A DNA stretch of 64,000 bases from Methylonatrum sp040877625 (GCA_040877625.1 JBBDNK010000020.1:186001-250000), one strand, 5' to 3'; positions 25,248 through 33,554 are shown, counted from the first letter of the stretch. The notes: generated from the letters alone by a model not told the origin. Made by a program: numbers and translations.

Positions 25248-26486
25248 TTGAAGGTAAAGATTACGAAGACGGCAGTAGAGAAGCTGGAACCGCCCGAGAC
25301 TGGCGAGCGATTGGTGTGGGACACCGCATTGCCGGGGTTTGGGGTCCGAATCGTTCCCAGCGGCACCGTGTCCTATATCGTTCAGCGCCGCGTCAACGGC
25401 AAGCAACGCCGTATGACCCTTGGCCGCCATACCGTGTTGACTGCGGAGCAGGCCCGCAAGCGGGCAACCGTGAAGCTCGGCGAGATGGCGGACGGTGTGG
25501 ACCACGTCAAGGAACGAAAGAAAGGGCAGGCGCTCAGTGTCACGCTCAATGAGGTCATGGAAGGTTACCTAAAGGATCGAACCGACCTGAAAGACCGTAG
25601 CCAGGCGGACATTCGCCGACATGTAAACAAGACATTCGAGGCTTGGGCGAACAAGCCCGTCACGGAGATTACCCGCGACAAGGTAGCCCGCCGATTCCAG
25701 GAACTCAGCGCATCATCCCCGGCGCAGGCAAACCAGGCATTCCGCAATCTGCGGGCATTGCTCAACTACGCCCGCGCCCGCTACCGCACCCCGGACGATG
25801 AGACGATTCTCCCGGAGAACCCTGTTTCCGTGCTCTCTGAATCCAAGCTTTGGAAGAAGGTCCGCGCCCGGAACAGTTATGTTCCGGTGGAGAAAGTAGG
25901 CGAGTGGTGGAACACATTGCAGGCGCTTCGCCATGACCCGGCTCAGACCAAGGCTGGCCGCACCGGCGCCGATATCGTTGCATTCCTGTTGCTGACGGGG
26001 CTGCGCTGGACCGAAGCGGCAGAATTGGAGTGGGAGCACGTAGACAAAAAGGCCGGTACCCTGCGCCTACTGGACCCGAAGAACAGAAGCCCGGTAACGC
26101 TGCCTCTATCCGAAGCCGTCCTTGCCCTGCTGGCCCTTAGGCCAAAAGGCCGCTTTGTGTTCCCTGGGCGAAACAGCGATAAGCCGGTGAATGATGCTCG
26201 TCCGACACTTCGCAAGATCGAGGCGGAAACGGGTATCCGTGTAACCCCGCATGATCTCCGCCGTACCTTCCGGGCCGTGGCAGGCAAATGTGGCATCGAG
26301 TTGTGGAAGACGAAGCTTCTGATGAATCACACGCTGTCAGGCGACGTGACGATCGATGCATACACCGATACGGAGAACTTGCAGTATCTAAGGCCCGAGG
26401 CCAAGGTCATCGCCGAATGGATCGAAGGACGAGGTTCAATTGCACAAGCCGAGAACGTCACGAAGCTATCGAAGGCGCGGCCGTGA
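25248..26486 (+). CDS. P4-type tyrosine recombinase (tRNA-targeting island integrase)
   Basis: About 412 residues. The N-terminal DUF4102 arm-binding domain (KITKTAVEKLEPPETGERLVWDTALPGFGVRI) is followed by a core-binding domain (SVTLNEVMEGYLKDR) and the catalytic domain. The catalytic domain has Arg in TGLRWTEAAELEW, His-x-x-Arg in TPHDLRRTF, a late His/Asn region (LLMNHTLSG) and nucleophile Tyr in TIDAYTD. I chose TTG 25248 because GGAGG lies 5 nt upstream; GTG 25236 would cover that site. It stands 234 bp from attL, the usual place for integrases using a tRNA 3' end. Confidence 0.92.
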   Translation: MKVKITKTAVEKLEPPETGERLVWDTALPGFGVRIVPSGTVSYIVQRRVNGKQRRMTLGRHTVLTAEQARKRATVKLGEMADGVDHVKERKKGQALSVTLNEVMEGYLKDRTDLKDRSQADIRRHVNKTFEAWANKPVTEITRDKVARRFQELSASSPAQANQAFRNLRALLNYARARYRTPDDETILPENPVSVLSESKLWKKVRARNSYVPVEKVGEWWNTLQALRHDPAQTKAGRTGADIVAFLLLTGLRWTEAAELEWEHVDKKAGTLRLLDPKNRSPVTLPLSEAVLALLALRPKGRFVFPGRNSDKPVNDARPTLRKIEAETGIRVTPHDLRRTFRAVAGKCGIELWKTKLLMNHTLSGDVTIDAYTDTENLQYLRPEAKVIAEWIEGRGSIAQAENVTKLSKARP

Positions 26487-26943
26487 GTATTCCATCGATC
26501 GGTAGTGAGCCGGACGGCAAGCCGCCTTAACTCTGAAGACGTCCCCGGCCCTTACACCCCGAAAACCCAGAATCAACCCCTCGACCCTTTGTCGTCCTTC
26601 AGCCTTCCGCCGGGGCCGTCCGCTTTAACGCCCAATGCTCGTGGAGAATGTAAGCGAACGGCAAGGCTAAAGCACGGACATCGTGCCCCGCCGACTAGCC
26701 TCCATATGCCGTCAAAATGATATCTGGCAAAAAGAGGAAGTCACGCGATTACGTGGCATCACCTGACACTCTGCGGTAAAGTCTTGAATATATTGGGGGA
26801 CATGGGAAGCGTCGATCGATGATCTGCGGGATATCACGAAACCACAATGATTCAATTGTGACCGTCGTTGCTCTAATCACTGTTATATGCTCAATCCGAT
26901 TGAGATGCCACCTTAAGCTTTGTGGATATGGAATATCTAAATC
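26487..26943. other. Intergenic region, no supported gene
   Basis: 457 bases between the integrase and the OLD-family gene. GC falls towards the right. GTTATATGC at about 26882, followed by AT-rich sequence, resembles the right core of an attC site, but I could not find a convincing left half. No promoter is clear. Confidence 0.35.
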
Positions 26944-28836
26944 ATGAAACTAAGAAAGCTAAAACTTAAAAACTTTAGGTGCTATCAACCAGAGACCTTG
27001 TTTGAGCTGGATGATCTAACAGCTATTATCGGCAAAAACGACATTGGCAAATCTGCATTATTAGAAGCGATAGACGCATTTTTTAACGACTCGATTGATA
27101 AAAGTGATTTGTCGACCGTAGCTGACGGAAACGCAATTGAAATAACTTGCTATTTTGAGGGTATCCCTGATCAAGTTATTCTCGACACATCAGTGGAATC
27201 CTCCCCATTAGATGAGGGTTTGCTCAATGATGATGGCCAGCTAGAAATCAAAAAAATATTCACATTCGGTGCTCGAAACTCTGTGGCTATTTATCTTGTA
27301 GCTAACTATCCATCGGACGAAAGGCTTGCCAATTTGTTAAGTATGAAAAATACTCCACTCAAGCAGTATTCTGATGAATTGGGTGTTGACCTAGAAGGGG
27401 TAAATAAAAGAAGAAACCCACCTATGAGAGAAGCTATAAGAAATCATGTCGGTGGCGATAGATCGATACGAGATTTAAAAGTAGATGGCAATGTTGATAA
27501 TGAGGACAACTTAAAAGCTATTTGGAGTTCATTGAAAAAACTTCTTCCTGTTTTCTCTTTGTTTAAAACGGATAAAAGCTTTGATGACAAAGATGGGGAC
27601 GTAAAAGACCCATTGCAGTCTGCGATTGATGAAGCACTGGGGTTGCCTGACATAAGGAACCTACTTGACCAAATTGAATCTAGGGTGAAGGAATACTCTA
27701 CCGACGTAGCTGACCGAACGATCGAGAAACTGAAGAATTTCGATAAATCGATATCTGAACGATTAAAATCTGATTTTGGAAAAAATCCGAATTACAACAA
27801 AATATTCGACCTAACACTTCTAAACGAAAATAATATTCCGCTAAACAAGCGTGGCAGTGGGATTAGAAGGCTAGTAATTTTAAGTTTCTTTCAGGCACAA
27901 GCAGAAAAAAGAAAGGCCGAAAATAATGCGCCATCAATTATATATGCTATTGAAGAACCAGAAACGTCTCAGCACCCTAATCACCAGAAAATGATAATTG
28001 ACGCATTGCATGAACTTAGTAAGGAGCAAGATGTTCAGGTTCTATTTTCTACTCATAGTGCGAATCTTGTTCGAGAGATACCAATTCAATCATTACGTCA
28101 CATATCCATGAATGATGACAGCACTATAAATATTGAGTATGGAAAAAACATCAATGATGAAAATAATGAAGAAGTTATTAATAAGATAATTGAAACACTC
28201 GGTATTCTTCCAAATCCATCAGATCGGATTAAAGTGCTAGTTTATGTTGAAGGCAATCACGATGTTAATGCGCTAAAGAGATACAGCCAAACAATGCATC
28301 TTGATGATAACAATATTATCAATTTAATGACATCTGACAAAGTAGGATATGTAATTACAGGAGGATCTGCATTAAAGCACTATATCGAACAGCGGCATCT
28401 ACATGGGCTTGGAAAACCAGAGGTGCATATCTATGACAATGATGTAAAAGAATATAGGACTGCGGTACAACGCATTAATGACGAGAATAATGAAAAAAAG
28501 ATCGCTTTTAATACAACTAAACGGGAATTGGAAAATTATTTACATCATTCTGCCGTAGTCCAAGCCTACTCAAATCACGGAACGAATGACTTGCCTCTAG
28601 GAATCATTGAAGATGATATGGATGCACCTCTAGAAGTGGCTAGATGTCTAAATGGTATTACCAATAATAATTGGGATGATTTAGGGAATGAAAAGAAAAA
28701 GGAATTGGCGAGTAACAAAAAACACTTCCTAAATACTTTTGCGGTAGAGAGTATGACCGTTGAGCTTATAAGAGAAAAAAGTGGTTATGAAGAAATTTCA
28801 GGTTGGCTTTCTGCGATTAAACGCTTTGTTGATTAA
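26944..28836 (+). CDS. OLD-family ATPase with TOPRIM nuclease domain (putative phage defence)
   Basis: 630 residues. SMC/RecF-like ATPase half: KLRKLKLKNFRCYQ, Walker A GKNDIGKS (residues 31-37 region), signature-like NKRGSGIRRL, Walker B IIYAIEEPETSQHP near 332-345, and the switch STHSANLVREI. TOPRIM half: VLVYVEGNHDVNALKRY near 430 (the conserved Glu) and VHIYDNDVKEYRT near 495 (DxD). OLD nucleases nick DNA and several protect against phage. No UvrD-like helicase follows, so this is not a Gabija pair, and no AriB-like partner was seen. The gene is strongly AT-rich and is followed 13 bp later by an attC site, so it may be a cassette. Confidence 0.85.
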   Translation: MKLRKLKLKNFRCYQPETLFELDDLTAIIGKNDIGKSALLEAIDAFFNDSIDKSDLSTVADGNAIEITCYFEGIPDQVILDTSVESSPLDEGLLNDDGQLEIKKIFTFGARNSVAIYLVANYPSDERLANLLSMKNTPLKQYSDELGVDLEGVNKRRNPPMREAIRNHVGGDRSIRDLKVDGNVDNEDNLKAIWSSLKKLLPVFSLFKTDKSFDDKDGDVKDPLQSAIDEALGLPDIRNLLDQIESRVKEYSTDVADRTIEKLKNFDKSISERLKSDFGKNPNYNKIFDLTLLNENNIPLNKRGSGIRRLVILSFFQAQAEKRKAENNAPSIIYAIEEPETSQHPNHQKMIIDALHELSKEQDVQVLFSTHSANLVREIPIQSLRHISMNDDSTINIEYGKNINDENNEEVINKIIETLGILPNPSDRIKVLVYVEGNHDVNALKRYSQTMHLDDNNIINLMTSDKVGYVITGGSALKHYIEQRHLHGLGKPEVHIYDNDVKEYRTAVQRINDENNEKKIAFNTTKRELENYLHHSAVVQAYSNHGTNDLPLGIIEDDMDAPLEVARCLNGITNNNWDDLGNEKKKELASNKKHFLNTFAVESMTVELIREKSGYEEISGWLSAIKRFVD

Positions 28837-28849
28837 TCCGATCACAATC

Positions 28850-28922
28850 GCATAAATAATGCGCTCGTTCGGACGCATACTACGCTGCGCTTCGTTTGCA
28901 CCGCACAGCTTAAACGTTAAGC
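28850..28922 (+). repeat. Integron-type attC site after the OLD-family gene
   Basis: The left core GCATAAA is followed by TAATGCGCTCGTTCGGACGCA. A loop TACTACGCTGCGCTTCGT follows, then TTGCACCGCACAGCTTAAAC, and the right core GTTAAGC, which fits GTTRRRY. The arms pair imperfectly as expected for attC. The left core lacks the final C of RYYYAAC, so this is probably a functional or slightly decayed attC. A ribosome site and small gene start 19 bp later. Confidence 0.68.
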
Positions 28923-28940
28923 ATATAGGAGGTTCTAGCT

Positions 28941-29024
28941 ATGGCAGGATTCTTTAAACGGCTGTTTGGCGCGGGTGCAGAGGATGATCTTCTGAATGGC
29001 ATGATTGAACGATCCGAGAGGTAG
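28941..29024 (+). CDS. 27-residue small protein, or the N-terminal part of a gene broken by TAG
   Basis: MAGFFKRLFGAGAEDDLLNG then MIERSER and TAG. AGGAGG with good spacing precedes ATG 28941. The next gene is in the same frame, 6 bp after the stop, so this could be one 112-codon ORF interrupted by an amber codon at 29022-29024, or two coupled genes. No family recognised. Confidence 0.4.
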   Translation: MAGFFKRLFGAGAEDDLLNGMIERSER

Positions 29025-29030
29025 CGCGTC

Positions 29031-29279
29031 ATGGGTGTAACTATCGCCAAAGACTGCTATGAAAATGGGTTGTGCAAAGGTGAGACAGTTAGACTGTCTG
29101 AAATAACCCAGTTTATACATCAGAATCACTCATACAACTGTAGGGTCGTCGAGGGTGGGTTTCTTGATGGAATGAAGTCCTATCTGGACCAAGGTGTCGT
29201 AGTTGGTTTGAATGTTGAAGGTGGAGATATGGTCTTTGTGCATAAAGACCATGTAGATGACGTGCTCGGGAGAAAATAA
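29031..29279 (+). CDS. Small hypothetical protein
   Basis: 82 residues: MGVTIAKDCYENGLCKGETV ... FIHQNHSYNCRVVEGGFLDG ... VFVHKDHVDDVLGRK. It seems to be a small mixed alpha/beta domain. No family recognised. It has a weak ribosome site (GAGAGG) and shares its stop codon's last base with the ATG of the next gene (TAATG). It is AT-richer than the host chromosome and lies inside the attC-bounded segment. Confidence 0.5.
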   Translation: MGVTIAKDCYENGLCKGETVRLSEITQFIHQNHSYNCRVVEGGFLDGMKSYLDQGVVVGLNVEGGDMVFVHKDHVDDVLGRK

Positions 29280-29488
29280 TGGATTGGTCATGGGTGGCAT
29301 TTTTCATCACTCTGCCAATTGCGATTGTTGTTAGCATGTTTAGCCGAGGAGCAATGAACGCTCAGAATGTAGCCAAGCACGGCCCAGCAGCTGATTATCG
29401 TACAAATCTTGGAATGGCTATATTCGGATCAGTTCTTGGCGGGGCTGTTTGGGCGGCAATAATCACTGCGATCATCGGCTTCTTCTGA
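29279..29488 (+). CDS. Small two-helix membrane protein
   Basis: 69 residues. Two hydrophobic helices (VAFFITLPIAIVVSMF and AIFGSVLGGAVWAAIITAIIGFF) are separated by a polar loop AMNAQNVAKHGPAADYRTN. No family recognised. It is translationally coupled to the upstream small gene, which suggests a two-gene module. Short membrane proteins beside defence genes sometimes act as effectors, but nothing here shows that directly. Confidence 0.5.
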   Translation: MDWSWVAFFITLPIAIVVSMFSRGAMNAQNVAKHGPAADYRTNLGMAIFGSVLGGAVWAAIITAIIGFF

Positions 29489-29495
29489 GAAAAAT

Positions 29496-29526
29496 TTGTA
29501 ACAAAGCAATGCACGCGGCGTTAGGA
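29496..29526 (+). repeat. Short attC-like remnant
   Basis: TTGTAACAAAGCAATGC followed closely by GCGGCGTTAGGA looks like the two outer ends of an attC site with the central hairpin lost. It separates two small membrane-protein genes. Confidence 0.45.
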
Positions 29527-29539
29527 ATGAGGAGAGAAC

Positions 29540-29944
29540 GTGAAAACAGTAGGGGGAGTGATACTAATATCGATTGCATTTCTTGTTATCTGGCTGTTGG
29601 CAGCATTCCTTGCTATTGCCATAGCATTTCGCGGATGGGGAGATTCCGGTGTCGGGGAATACCTGCGTTTAGGAACTGCTTGGTTTATTTGTCCCGGTAT
29701 TGGTGGATATTACGCACCAAAGATAACTACGAGTTGTATTTCCGGTCTCAATATCGATTCTGTGATAGCGTCTTTCATAACCATTGTTTCGATTATTTTT
29801 GTTATGTTTTTGGGGTTCTCAATGTTTACTTACGGCACACAGTTTGGTGGGAGTGTGTCGGAAATGGTCCAGCTTGGCCTCCAGTTTGCCTCGATGATTG
29901 TAGGCACCTTAATGGGAAAGGCGGCGGTGAAATCAAGTGCCTAA
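29540..29944 (+). CDS. Small multi-helix membrane protein
   Basis: 134 residues, start GTG 29540 with GAGGAG upstream. Probably four membrane helices: residues 3-29, a region around 46-60, 74-98 and 106-124. No family recognised. It follows the attC-like remnant and its stop codon lies in GCCTAATAA (29938-29946), which resembles the left core of a further attC, so it is likely a promoterless cassette gene. Confidence 0.5.
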   Translation: MKTVGGVILISIAFLVIWLLAAFLAIAIAFRGWGDSGVGEYLRLGTAWFICPGIGGYYAPKITTSCISGLNIDSVIASFITIVSIIFVMFLGFSMFTYGTQFGGSVSEMVQLGLQFASMIVGTLMGKAAVKSSA

Positions 29945-30169
29945 TAAACATCGAATGACTCGCTAGCGATCCCTATTGTGACCCGTCATTCAGGTCGAGC
30001 TGGGACTTAATAAAGCATTGCAGCGCGGCCAAGCCGTTGACAATGCGGCATTAGCCCCACAAAAGTCGGTGTAGGAGCGAAGATTGCCACCAATCGATCT
30101 CGAATTCCTTGAGCGTGAACCGCTCGTTAGCGTGTTGCCGCCCGTAGTATGGCCTTGATGCCCCCCCGG
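29945..30169. other. Non-coding debris downstream of the cassette-like genes
   Basis: No intact frame. It begins with GCCTAATAA-like attC sequence (29938-29965) and then becomes a GC-rich stretch on which short minus-strand frames are broken. It adjoins the IS3 fragment and probably belongs to a decayed element. Confidence 0.35.
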
Positions 30170-30369
30170 AATCAGGTTAAGGCGCTGGTGGGAAAATCCA
30201 GTTTTCTGACCGCTTGGCCCATTCCAGAAAAGTCTGCGGGATACACCCAATCTTCGGCGCAATAGACTCAATCGCAGCCCATAGCGAGAGATACTCGACC
30301 GGTGCTCCTGTACCATGCGAACCGCCCGCTCGCGAACCTCGGGTGAGAACTTGTTTGTCTCTTCTTCAT
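30170..30369 (-). pseudogene. IS3-family OrfA fragment (frameshifted)
   Basis: From ATG 30369 the minus strand reads MKKRQTNKFSPEVRERAVRM then VQEHRSS. One base later in another frame it continues EYLSLWAAIESIAPKIGCIP then QTFLEWAKRSEN. Together these are the N-terminal HTH region of IS3-family OrfA. The frameshift and the missing remainder make it a remnant. Its 5' flank meets the 3' end of the PD-(D/E)XK gene. Confidence 0.75.
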
Positions 30370-30381
30370 GGCTCCATCTTC

Positions 30382-31794
30382 TCAAGAGTTGGAGGTTCCA
30401 CCAAGCCCGGGGCGGTTTAGATCTGTGTCATCGATGCCAATAACTTCTCGCCGTTCTGATTCGTCTTTACCAGAGGTTCCAGCGCTCTCTTTGCGCTTCA
30501 TTTTGGGCGGCGGTGCGACCCATGCCCGCAATCGTTCGCCGGCTTGCTCGTAAAAATGCGGTACTGCCTCTTCCAGTTCCCTGATGAAGACTTGGTTTCC
30601 GGAGAACTTTCCGGCGAGGTCGACCATGTAAAAGACCTCGAACCCTGTGGGGGCACTGTTCGAATTCGTTGCGTCCAAGACGCTTGCGTCTTCCAGGACC
30701 TCGGACAGTGGCTTTTGCGTGTCCTCAGCATGACCTTTCCGGAAAGCCTTTATGTACATGTTCTGCGGGTTGGTTTTTGCAAGCTGGCGAGTCAGCCAAT
30801 GGACACGTGCCGATGTGCTTTTCTTGTCCTGTGGCGCAGCGAGCCACATTCCGCAGAAGATGGTGCGCGTGGAAAGGTCAGCCGTGACGACGAGGTCGGC
30901 CGCAGCATTCGGAATTTCCAGTTTGCAGATTAGGGTTTTGTCGCGGACCAGATTTTCCGCATCGTCGTGGAGACGTTTCACTGGGTCTGTACGATGCGCG
31001 CGGGACAGTTTAAGCGATACCGGTTGAGCGAGCTTGCGGCTCAATATCAGGCAGAGATCACGCTGCTCCTGGTGCCAACTCGAGACCGTGTTTTCCACCT
31101 CCTCTGATCCTTTGCTTAGAGTGGATTTGCTCTTTACCTTACCGACGACGTCCTTCCACTCCCTGTTCATGCTGCTGAAGCCGGCGATGCCGCTTGTCTT
31201 GTGTGCAAGGTAGCGAAGCACCTCGTCAATGATAAAACGCTGGTCTGGCGACTCGATAGCGCCATCCTCGGTCAACAGGGAGGCCTGCGTTCGGATATAG
31301 GACCAGGACCAATGGTACAGATCGACGCCTTTGGTGAGGTTCTTCGGGAGTTTGATCGGGTGGTGGGTTGGCAGTGCCACAAACTGGTTACTGATCGTGA
31401 TGACTGCATCGATTTTGTGCTGCTTTGCTTGCTGAATATATTCCTTCAGCTGCGTCTCATCAATCTCAGCGTTGTCGATTTTGGCTTCGATCAGCGCGCG
31501 CCACTGCTTTTTGCCGGTGTTCAGAATCAGTAGCCCATCGGGACGATCCTGCTTCTTCTTCTCCGCTTTGGCATTCTTGTCCTGGTGGAAGGTGATCTCC
31601 GTCCAGGCATCAAGGGTTGCTCGGCTGCCAACCCGAATGCTTAGTGATCCCAGCATTGCCTTTCGAAATTCGAAGACGCTCCGTAGCGCTGCCAGGAATA
31701 TCGATGCGGCACGTTGCTCTTTGTTTGTATCAGCCACCACGGGAATGAGGCGTGCGGGCTCGCCAGTGCCAATGAAATCCGGTCTTCCAGTCAC
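30382..31794 (-). CDS. PD-(D/E)XK nuclease-like protein of unknown function
   Basis: 470 residues. The segment RPDGLLIL...QWRALIEAKIDN (Asp about 86, Glu 103, Lys 105), followed by a helix QLKEYIQQAKQHKIDAVITIS, has the D...ExK layout of restriction-like nucleases. The C-terminal two thirds is unrecognised. GTG 31794 follows AAGGGGG at good spacing; the frame from 31830 was discarded. The last residues (GGTSNS) and stop coincide with the flank of the IS3 fragment, so the original C-terminus may be lost. In an island that also has an OLD nuclease, a defence role is plausible but not shown. Confidence 0.6.
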   Translation of the reverse strand: MTGRPDFIGTGEPARLIPVVADTNKEQRAASIFLAALRSVFEFRKAMLGSLSIRVGSRATLDAWTEITFHQDKNAKAEKKKQDRPDGLLILNTGKKQWRALIEAKIDNAEIDETQLKEYIQQAKQHKIDAVITISNQFVALPTHHPIKLPKNLTKGVDLYHWSWSYIRTQASLLTEDGAIESPDQRFIIDEVLRYLAHKTSGIAGFSSMNREWKDVVGKVKSKSTLSKGSEEVENTVSSWHQEQRDLCLILSRKLAQPVSLKLSRAHRTDPVKRLHDDAENLVRDKTLICKLEIPNAAADLVVTADLSTRTIFCGMWLAAPQDKKSTSARVHWLTRQLAKTNPQNMYIKAFRKGHAEDTQKPLSEVLEDASVLDATNSNSAPTGFEVFYMVDLAGKFSGNQVFIRELEEAVPHFYEQAGERLRAWVAPPPKMKRKESAGTSGKDESERREVIGIDDTDLNRPGLGGTSNS

Positions 31795-31987
31795 GATGCC
31801 CCCTTTATTGATTATTGGTTTCCCCAGCAACTACTTTGCCAGTCATTGCTCGGTAAGGACAGGCTGGCGTGAGTTCAGCATGGTGGGGTCGGTCCCAGAT
31901 TCCCGGATTCGACGGTAGCTGGCGTCGCGTCTGCTTTGGGGTCCCCGCTGCATCCACAACTGGAAGCCAATTGCGGCACCAGCGGGC

Positions 31988-32275
31988 CTATACGCCACGC
32001 TCCTTTCCGCATCGCATCCATCGTCCTGGGGCTGTCGGCTGTTCACCATCCAGGCTGCACCGGCCAACCTGCATGTGTTTACATTCAATGCACCGGGTCA
32101 TCCCCTCAGCGCGCATGGACGTCGGTGAACGGTCGAGCGCGTAGGCAACCAGCGCGCCTCCAACTGTCCGGCCGTGAATTGCATACCGCGGGGAACTATC
32201 GGATCCCGAATACGCGATGGGTGTCCGGGTCCGGACGACATTACGTGCCAGATCTTGCAAGCCAACTATGCCCAT
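31988..32275 (-). CDS. Small protein with four-Cys zinc-ribbon-like tail
   Basis: 95 residues. The C-terminal part RCIECKHMQVGRCSLDGE...MRCGKERGV has four Cys spaced C-x2-C-x7-C-x14-C. Such tails are common in small genes near repA in P4-like islands. I chose ATG 32275 because GGAG lies upstream; a frame to 32377 runs through the iteron-like repeats. It is downstream of repA on the same strand. Function unknown. Confidence 0.45.
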   Translation of the reverse strand: MGIVGLQDLARNVVRTRTPIAYSGSDSSPRYAIHGRTVGGALVAYALDRSPTSMRAEGMTRCIECKHMQVGRCSLDGEQPTAPGRWMRCGKERGV

Positions 32276-32300
32276 TTGATTCATCTCCGGAATGCCACGG

Positions 32301-32409
32301 ACCCTATAGGGTTGCGCGCACCCTATAGGGTGTTGGTTCTGCGGCAGGTTGCACGTTGCACACCCTATAGGATGCAACGTGCAACCCTTTAGGTATCTGG
32401 ACCCTTTAG
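32301..32409. repeat. Iteron-like repeats at the 3' end of repA
   Basis: ACCCTATAGGGT at 32301-32312 and 32320-32331, ACCCTATAGGAT at 32362-32373, ACCCTTTAGGT at 32384-32394 and ACCCTTTAG at 32401-32409. A related ACCCTAAAGGGT lies upstream of alpA at 33637-33648. The repeats flank the helicase gene, as replication-protein binding sites do. Confidence 0.6.
32347..32386. repeat. 14-bp perfect inverted repeat just after repA
   Basis: GGTTGCACGTTGCA and TGCAACGTGCAACC enclose a 12-bp centre that contains one iteron core. No T-run follows in the direction of repA, so it is more likely an origin or cruciform than a simple terminator. Confidence 0.65.
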
Positions 32410-33351
32410 CCTGCCTTCTGCGCGGGCACGTTTCAGATGCCGGGAAACCGTGGATTTGTTCAAGCCGAGTTCTGAGGCGATGTCGATTGGCTTTAGGTCG
32501 ACATTCGCGAAGGTGATGACCTTTTCGTAGTTGGACTCTTCCAGGGTCTGGCGGCTCCAGGTCTGAGTTCCGTCTTCCTCAGCAATGAGGCGTGCGGTAA
32601 AGGGGGCAACCGCATCCCCGAATACGCCCCTGGCCTTTTCGAAGTGCACCTCGAACATTGCACCGTGCTCCGGCGAATAATCGCTCGGTTGCTTTAGCGC
32701 GATCACGGTGTCTAACACATCCTCGCGCCGACTGGTGCCGCGCTGTGCACCTCCTTTCCCCGCGTGGTGAATGAAAAGGACGGAACGCCCCTGGGCGCGC
32801 TGTCTAAGCGCCCAGGCCTGCACCGGTTGCCAGCTTTCCCCCTCATTCTCTTTGCCGGATCGCACCAGGGTTGAGAGATTGTCGACGACCACAAGCTTTG
32901 TCTGCGGGGTTACCTGGCTGTTAATGGCCGCTTGGCCTGCCTCGGAAGCGAGATCCGGCATGCCGAGCTCCTGGAGGTCTGGTGTAATTAGCCTCAATGG
33001 CACGTCGTCTGGCGGATTGGCATCCGACAGGATGATCTGACTGAGGCGTTCCTGGAGTGAGCTTGCTGGCATCTCTCCGTCGATAAACAGAACCTCTTGC
33101 GCCTTTGGAGCATTCCAGCCGAGGAACGATCCACCGCTGGCGACTGCATAGGCAATACCGAGGCTCAAATGAGTCTTTCCGACGCCGCGTGGCGCATAGA
33201 GCATGCTCAGCCCTTGGCCTGGCAGCCAAGGGTCGAGAATGGCTTCGCGCGGCGGTAGATTCAGCGCGAGGAATTCATGCAGCCCCACTGCCCGCACGGG
33301 ATGCAATTGCGTCGATGCTTCTACCGCGAATGGGTGTACAGGGGACAGCAT
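32389..33351 (-). CDS. RepA-like RecA-fold helicase with C-terminal HTH
   Basis: 320 residues. Walker A is LYAPRGVGKT (residues 52-60), Walker B LVVVDNLSTLV, and a sensor-like SVLFIHHAGKGG. The fold is that of RepA/RSF1010-type hexameric helicases and AAA_25 proteins found in integrated plasmid-like islands. The C-terminal end NVDLKPIDIASELGLNKSTV then SRHLKRAR is a helix-turn-helix, which could bind the nearby repeats. Its ATG shares the last base of the alpA stop. Probable role: replication initiation after excision. Confidence 0.8.
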   Translation of the reverse strand: MLSPVHPFAVEASTQLHPVRAVGLHEFLALNLPPREAILDPWLPGQGLSMLYAPRGVGKTHLSLGIAYAVASGGSFLGWNAPKAQEVLFIDGEMPASSLQERLSQIILSDANPPDDVPLRLITPDLQELGMPDLASEAGQAAINSQVTPQTKLVVVDNLSTLVRSGKENEGESWQPVQAWALRQRAQGRSVLFIHHAGKGGAQRGTSRREDVLDTVIALKQPSDYSPEHGAMFEVHFEKARGVFGDAVAPFTARLIAEEDGTQTWSRQTLEESNYEKVITFANVDLKPIDIASELGLNKSTVSRHLKRARAEGRLKGPDT

Positions 33352-33554
33352 CAGGCCCTCCCGTGATCGCTGGTCGAGCGGCGGATACGCGAATTCAAAT
33401 AGCTATCGAGGTCGCTGCGGCGGTAGCGCACAGCACGACTCCCCACCCGCAGGAAAGGTATCTGGGCACCAGCCCAGCGGTCTCGTTCAAGGAAAGCTTT
33501 GCTCACGTTCAGGTAGGCAGCGGCTTCGCGGGTGGTCAGCATCTGGTTATCCAT
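33351..33554 (-). CDS. AlpA/excisionase-type HTH regulator
   Basis: 67 residues: MLTTREAAAYLNVSKAFLER, then IPFLRVGSRAVRYRRSDLDSYLNSR, the MerR-like winged helix of AlpA and small excisionases. It precedes repA with a one-base overlap. It may switch integrase expression or act as the directionality factor; the AATAACCA sites near attL are candidate targets. Confidence 0.82.
   Translation of the reverse strand: MDNQMLTTREAAAYLNVSKAFLERDRWAGAQIPFLRVGSRAVRYRRSDLDSYLNSRIRRSTSDHGRA

Noticed and set aside
26944..28836. Gabija (GajA) assignment
   Set aside because: GajA is an OLD-like protein, but no UvrD/PcrA-like GajB helicase gene follows; downstream genes are tiny. Kept as stand-alone OLD-family.
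30382..31830. Start at 31830 for the PD-(D/E)XK protein
   Set aside because: TTG without a ribosome site; GTG 31794 has AAGGGGG at good distance.
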